DNA from: Rhodocyclaceae bacterium
Lineage (GTDB): Bacteria > Pseudomonadota > Gammaproteobacteria > Burkholderiales > Rhodocyclaceae
Direction: 5' to 3'
Assembly: GCA_018262875.1 (NCBI GenBank)
Contig: JADFDL010000046.1
Coordinates: forward strand, 1 to 9,349
Length of the DNA stretch: 9,349 nucleotides
Positions 5,959 through 9,349 of this stretch are shown here, piece by piece. The position numbers and the translations under genes were made by a program. Position 1 is the first letter of the stretch; each line of letters begins with the position of its first letter. The notes under the pieces are model-generated. The model made no database searches. It was not told where the DNA came from and saw nothing but the letters and a program-made list of their open reading frames with translations.

Positions 5959-7080
5959 ATGCGGGGAAGCAAGTGGTTTTACGCCGGCCTGCTGGTGCTG
6001 GCGGCGGCGGGAGCGAAGGCGGACATCCTGGTTGCCCAAGTGGCGCCGATGAGCGGGCCGATCGGAGTCGAGGGCGTCGAATACAATTCCGGAATCAAGC
6101 TGGCCTTGGCCGCGGCCAATGCCAGCGGCGGAGTGCTGGGCCAGAAGGTCGTCCTTGAGACGGTGGACGATGAATACAGCCCGGACAAGACGGTGGCGGC
6201 CATCCGTCGCGCGGGTCGCGGCGAAGCGGTCGCCTTGCTGATGCACGTCGGCTCGCCTTCCCTGACCAAGGTGCTGGCCGAGCGCGTTCTCGAAGAGACC
6301 GGCTTGCCGGTGATCGGCGTTGTGCCAGGGGCGGAACCATTCCGCAAGCCGCACAATCCGCTTCTGTTCCACGTTCGGGCGGGCGATCTGGACCAGTACC
6401 GCAAGATCATCGAGCACTCGCTGACCATCGGCATGCGGCGCATCGCGGTGGTCTATGTCGACATCCCCTTCGGCAAGGCCGGACTGGCAGCGGTCGAGGC
6501 CCTGCTCAAGGAGCGCGGCCTCGATCCGGTGGCGCGCGCGGCGATCGTCATGACCGGCGCCGAAAGCCTGGCGGCGGCGCTGACGGCCACGCAGCGCGGC
6601 AATGCCGACCTGGTGCTGCTGATCAGCCCGGCCAAGCGCGCCGGTGAATTCGTCGCCGCCGCGCGCGATGCGGCCCTGCAGGCGCCGATCACCACGCTGT
6701 CCTACGGTCACGCCGACACGATCTGCCGCGTTGCCGCGCAGGAGAAGGCCTTCGGTGTCGGCCTGGCCCAGGTGTTTCCCAACATTCGCAACCGCGCGCT
6801 GCCGCTCGTGCGCGGCTACCAGGACGATCTTGCCCGCCATGGCGGCGGGGCCAAACCCTCGCTGATGCAGTTCGAGGCCTATACCGCGACGAAGGTCCTG
6901 CTGGAAGGGCTGCGCCGCACCGGCAAGGCGCCGACGCGCCAGAAACTGGCCAACGCCCTCGACACGATGAGAAATTACGATCTGGGCGGTTATCTCATCG
7001 ATTTCAACGAGAAAAAGCATACCGGCTCGGCTTTCGTGGACATGAGCATCATCGGCCGCGACTGCCAGTTGATCTATTAG
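5959..7080 (+). CDS. Periplasmic binding protein, Peripla_BP_6 (Liv) type, Sec-exported
   Basis: This 373-residue protein is of the leucine/isoleucine/valine-binding (type I periplasmic binding) class. A Sec signal peptide covers about residues 1-21: MRGSKWFYAGLLVLAAAGAKA, with probable cleavage AKA|D. The mature protein begins DILVAQVAPMSGPIGVEG, the usual first strand and ligand loop of this fold, and two alpha/beta lobes follow. A G-rich ribosome site (5949-5954) lies 4 nt before ATG 5959. It sits 106 bp after the kinase gene and has its own promoter with a four-repeat operator. It is less like a standard Liv-type importer protein than the next gene, and its position beside the kinase suggests either a second ligand specificity for the importer or a receptor role for the two-component system. 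The ligand is unknown; an aromatic acid is inferred from context. Confidence 0.87.
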   Translation: MRGSKWFYAGLLVLAAAGAKADILVAQVAPMSGPIGVEGVEYNSGIKLALAAANASGGVLGQKVVLETVDDEYSPDKTVAAIRRAGRGEAVALLMHVGSPSLTKVLAERVLEETGLPVIGVVPGAEPFRKPHNPLLFHVRAGDLDQYRKIIEHSLTIGMRRIAVVYVDIPFGKAGLAAVEALLKERGLDPVARAAIVMTGAESLAAALTATQRGNADLVLLISPAKRAGEFVAAARDAALQAPITTLSYGHADTICRVAAQEKAFGVGLAQVFPNIRNRALPLVRGYQDDLARHGGGAKPSLMQFEAYTATKVLLEGLRRTGKAPTRQKLANALDTMRNYDLGGYLIDFNEKKHTGSAFVDMSIIGRDCQLIY

Positions 7081-7102
7081 AAAGCACGGCTTTTCGGCGC
7101 TG

Positions 7103-7158
7103 ATTTGACAGGAATTTGACAAATCCATTACAAGGATTTGACCCGCCAGGGCTAGACT
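7103..7158 (+). promoter_or_regulatory. Promoter with four 11-bp-spaced TTGAC repeats, upstream of binding protein 2
   Basis: Repeats ATTTGAC (7103-7109), ATTTGAC (7114-7120), CCATTAC (7125-7131) and ATTTGAC (7136-7142) are separated by exactly 4 bp. The last ends 10 bp before TAGACT (7153-7158). The 12-mer ACAAGGATTTGA and the 8-mer GCTAGACT are identical to those in the promoter before binding protein 1. No -35 box is present at normal spacing, in keeping with an activator-dependent promoter. The leader before the ATG at 7244 would be about 80 nt. Between the previous stop and this site (7081-7102) there is only a weak AAAGC/GCTTT hairpin followed by a short T-run. Confidence 0.75.
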
Positions 7159-7243
7159 GTCGCGGCTGAACACTCGGCGCAGATCGTGTTGATGTCGGGT
7201 TCATGGCGGATTTCCGCAAAAATCAAACAGGAGGAGACAACGC

Positions 7244-8449
7244 ATGAGCAAGAACGAAAAAGGCTTCGATCGCCGCGAATTTCTCAAGGGCACGGCCGCG
7301 GTTGCCGGCGCCACCGCGCTGGGCACGCTGGCGCCCATCGGGCTTGCCCGCGCCCAGGGCGCCAAACTGAAAGTCGGACTGATGCTGCCCTATACCGGCA
7401 CCTTTACCGCGCTCGGCGTGGCGATCACCAACGGCTTCAAGCTGGCGGTGGAGGAGCGCGGCGGCAAGCTGGGCGGCCGCGAGATCGAGTACTTCGTGGT
7501 GGACGACGAGTCTAACCCCGGCAAGGCGCCCGAGAACACCAACAAGCTGGTGCAGCGCGACAAGGTCGATGTCGTCATCGGCACGGTGCACTCCGGCGTG
7601 GCGATGGGCATGGCCAAGGTCATCCGCGAGTCCGGCACGCTGTGGATCAACCCGAACGCCGGCGCCGACGAGGTCACCGGCCCGCTGTGCGCCCCCAACA
7701 TCTTCCGCACCTCCTTCTCCAACTGGCAGACCACCCACGCGCTGGGCAAGGTGCTCAAGGCCAGGGGCCACAAGAACGCCGTATTCATCACCTGGAAATA
7801 CGCCGCCGGCGAGCAGATGATGGCCGGCTTCAAGGAAGGTTTCGAGAAGGAGGGCGGCAAGCTCATCAAGGAGTTGTACACGCCCTTCCCGCAGGTCGAG
7901 TTCCAGGCGCTGCTCACCGAGATCGCCAGCATCAAGCCGGACGCCGTGGTGTCCTTCTTCGCCGGCGGCGGCGCCGCCAAGTTCCTCAAGGATTACGCCG
8001 CGGCGGGCCTCAAGGGCAAGATCCCGCTCTACGGCTCGGGCTTTCTTACCGACGGCGTGCTGGAGGCCGTTGGCGATGCTGCCGAGGGCGTCGAGACCAC
8101 GCTGCACTACGCCGATGGGCTGAACACCAAAAAGGACAACGCCTTCCGCCTGGCCTATGCCAAGACCTACAAGCTGCAGCCCGACGTGTATGCGGTGCAG
8201 GGCTACGACGCCGGCCAACTGCTCGCCGCCGGCCTCGATGCGGTGAAGGGCGATGCCTCCCAAAAGGCGGCGATGATCAAGGCCATGGAATCCGCCAAGA
8301 TCGACAGCCCGCGCGGCGTGTGGACGCTCTCCAAGGCGCACAACCCGGTGCAGGACATGTACCTGCGCAAGGTGGTCGGCAAGCAGAACCTGGTGCAGGG
8401 CGTCGCCTGGAAGGCGCTGGCCGATCCGGCCCGCGGCTGCAAGGCCTAA
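7244..8449 (+). CDS. ABC transporter substrate-binding protein, Liv type, Tat-exported
   Basis: This 401-residue Peripla_BP_6 family protein is the likely binding component of the ABC importer whose permease follows. The N-terminus has a twin-arginine signal: DRREFLKG (R10, R11), then a hydrophobic stretch ending LARA|QG (cleavage after about residue 37), so it is probably exported folded by Tat. The mature protein starts AKLKVGLMLPYTGTFTALG, typical of the family's first strand and ligand loop. A strong AGGAGGAG site (7229-7236) lies 7 nt before the ATG. The promoter carries the same four-repeat operator as the preceding gene. Related proteins are encoded beside benzoate and other aromatic degradation genes in Azoarcus and Rhodopseudomonas, so an aromatic acid such as benzoate is the favoured ligand; branched-chain amino acids or amides are alternatives. 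Confidence 0.9.
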   Translation: MSKNEKGFDRREFLKGTAAVAGATALGTLAPIGLARAQGAKLKVGLMLPYTGTFTALGVAITNGFKLAVEERGGKLGGREIEYFVVDDESNPGKAPENTNKLVQRDKVDVVIGTVHSGVAMGMAKVIRESGTLWINPNAGADEVTGPLCAPNIFRTSFSNWQTTHALGKVLKARGHKNAVFITWKYAAGEQMMAGFKEGFEKEGGKLIKELYTPFPQVEFQALLTEIASIKPDAVVSFFAGGGAAKFLKDYAAAGLKGKIPLYGSGFLTDGVLEAVGDAAEGVETTLHYADGLNTKKDNAFRLAYAKTYKLQPDVYAVQGYDAGQLLAAGLDAVKGDASQKAAMIKAMESAKIDSPRGVWTLSKAHNPVQDMYLRKVVGKQNLVQGVAWKALADPARGCKA

Positions 8450-8463
8450 GGAAAAAGAGCTCT

Positions 8464-8562
8464 CCCCCCTTTGCAAAAGGGGGGCCGGGGGGGATTTAAA
8501 GCCGGCAGCCAAGTACAACCGCTGCAAAATCCCCCTCTCATCCCCCCTTTGCAAAGGGGGGG
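8464..8562. repeat. About 99-bp MITE-like inverted-repeat element inside the transporter operon
   Basis: The 140-bp gap between the binding protein and permease genes is mostly this element. The left end has CCCCCCTTT/AAAGGGGGG around a GCA loop (8464-8484). The right end has a perfect 20-bp palindrome, CCCCCCTTTGCAAAGGGGGG (8542-8561). Further in, GGGGGATTT on the left (about 8488-8496) faces AAATCCCCC on the right (8527-8535). The two ends are thus imperfect inverted copies of each other around a roughly 30-bp centre that has no coding potential. The form matches non-autonomous dispersed repeats common in such genomes. In the transcript it would fold into stable hairpins and could protect the upstream message or reduce readthrough to the permease. 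Confidence 0.65.
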
Positions 8563-8589
8563 TGCGGCTCGGCTATCATTCTCGACAAG

Positions 8590-9349
8590 ATGGATTTCGC
8601 CTTTTTCCTCATTCAACTGCTGAACGGCCTGCAATACGGCCTGCTGCTGTTCCTCGTCGCCAGCGGGCTGACGCTGATCTTCGGCATCATGGGCATCATC
8701 AACCTTGCCCATGGCAGCTTCTACATGGTCGGCGCCTATCTCGCCTGGTCGCTGGCCGAGACGACCGGCAGCCTGACGGCCGCCATCCTGCTGGCCATCC
8801 CGCTGACGGTGATCCTCGGCATGGGGCTGGAACGGCTGCTGTTCCGCCATCTCTACCAGCGCGACCATCTCTACCAGGTGCTGCTCACCTACGGTCTTAT
8901 TCTTGTATTCGAGGAGTTGCGCAGCATCGTCTGGGGCGACGACGTGCACGGCGTGGCGGTGCCGGCCCTGCTTGGCCATTCCATCCCGCTGACGGATAAC
9001 CTGTCCTATCCGGTGTATCGCCTCGCCATCTCGGGCGTCTGCCTGCTGCTCGCCTCCGGGCTGTACTTCCTCATCCAGAAAACGCGGCTGGGCATGATGA
9101 TCCGCGCCGGCAGCTCCAACCGCGACATGGTGCAGTCGCTCGGCATCGACATCAAGCTGATCTACACGCTGGTCTTCGCCCTCGGCATCGCGCTGGCGGC
9201 CTTCGCCGGCATGATCAACGCGCCGCTGTCGTCGGTGTTCCCGAACATGGGCGGCCAGGTGCTCATCATCTGTTTCGTGGTCGTCGTCATCGGCGGCATC
9301 GGTTCGGTCAAGGGCGCCATGGCCGCCTCGCTCCTGATCGGGCTGGCGG
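8590..9349 (+). CDS. Branched-chain amino acid-type ABC transporter permease (LivH family), N-terminal part
   Basis: Partial gene: 253 codons are visible before the right edge; LivH proteins are about 290-310 residues. This inner-membrane subunit forms one half of the translocation pore of a Liv-type importer. The sequence starts MDFAFFLIQLLNGLQYGLLL and has the family hallmarks LIFGIMGIINLAHGSFYM (29-46), TRLGMMIRA and SLGID (165-187, cytoplasmic coupling loop) and VVIGGIGSVKGA (232-243). Several hydrophobic membrane segments alternate with short loops. No good ribosome site precedes the ATG (only GACAAG), and no better in-frame start exists nearby. The gene follows the Tat-exported binding protein on the same strand after a palindromic element. 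A second permease and two ATPases (LivM, LivG, LivF types) are expected beyond the window. The substrate is probably an aromatic acid, judged from context only. Confidence 0.93.
   Translation, partial: MDFAFFLIQLLNGLQYGLLLFLVASGLTLIFGIMGIINLAHGSFYMVGAYLAWSLAETTGSLTAAILLAIPLTVILGMGLERLLFRHLYQRDHLYQVLLTYGLILVFEELRSIVWGDDVHGVAVPALLGHSIPLTDNLSYPVYRLAISGVCLLLASGLYFLIQKTRLGMMIRAGSSNRDMVQSLGIDIKLIYTLVFALGIALAAFAGMINAPLSSVFPNMGGQVLIICFVVVVIGGIGSVKGAMAASLLIGLA

Noticed and set aside
5847..7142. Reading the TTGAC arrays as Pho boxes for PhoB
   Set aside because: The 7+4 spacing is the same, but the TGAC core matches the Pho half-site only in the reverse orientation relative to the promoter, and phosphate genes are absent; the linked regulator is the simpler candidate.

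Overview
This window comes from a high-GC proteobacterium, most likely a betaproteobacterium of the Rhodocyclales (Azoarcus, Thauera, Aromatoleum or Sulfuritalea type). That placement rests on the gene families and their order, not on a database search. The locus is for aerobic benzoate degradation by the 'box' (CoA-epoxide) pathway, with an adjacent uptake and sensing module.

The left part (1-3706) is catabolic. The N-terminal end of boxC (benzoyl-CoA-dihydrodiol lyase / 2,3-epoxybenzoyl-CoA dihydrolase) and the complete boxR (helix-turn-helix regulator fused to a shikimate-kinase-like domain) are read on the minus strand. A 162-bp intergenic region separates boxR from a divergent plus-strand pair: a small cupin-like protein of the DUF4863 / 4-hydroxylaminobenzoate-lyase family, then a benzoate-CoA ligase (bclA). 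The benzoate-CoA ligase makes benzoyl-CoA, BoxAB (not in the window) epoxidises it, and BoxC hydrolyses the ring. In studied relatives BoxR senses benzoyl-CoA and derepresses the pathway.

The right part (3839-9349) is all on the plus strand. It holds an OmpR-family response regulator and a membrane histidine kinase overlapping by 11 bp, a Sec-exported periplasmic binding protein, a second Tat-exported binding protein of the branched-chain-amino-acid (Peripla_BP_6) class, and the start of a LivH-type permease cut by the window edge. This looks like a Liv-type ABC importer, probably for benzoate or a related aromatic acid, with its own two-component system.

The most notable non-coding signal is a pair of near-identical promoter regions, one before each binding-protein gene. 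Each has four 7-bp ATTTGAC-like direct repeats at exact 11-bp spacing, ending 10-11 bp before an identical GCTAGACT (-10) sequence. This is the architecture expected for an OmpR/PhoB-family activator, and the adjacent response regulator is the obvious candidate. A second signal is a TATANTGCA word found in the boxR/DUF4863 divergent promoter and in the boxR-boxC gap, a possible BoxR operator. Palindromic repeat elements occupy the gap before bclA (a paired-hairpin REP-like element) and the gap between the second binding protein and the permease (a roughly 99-bp MITE-like inverted repeat). No tRNA, rRNA, CRISPR array or transposase gene was seen.
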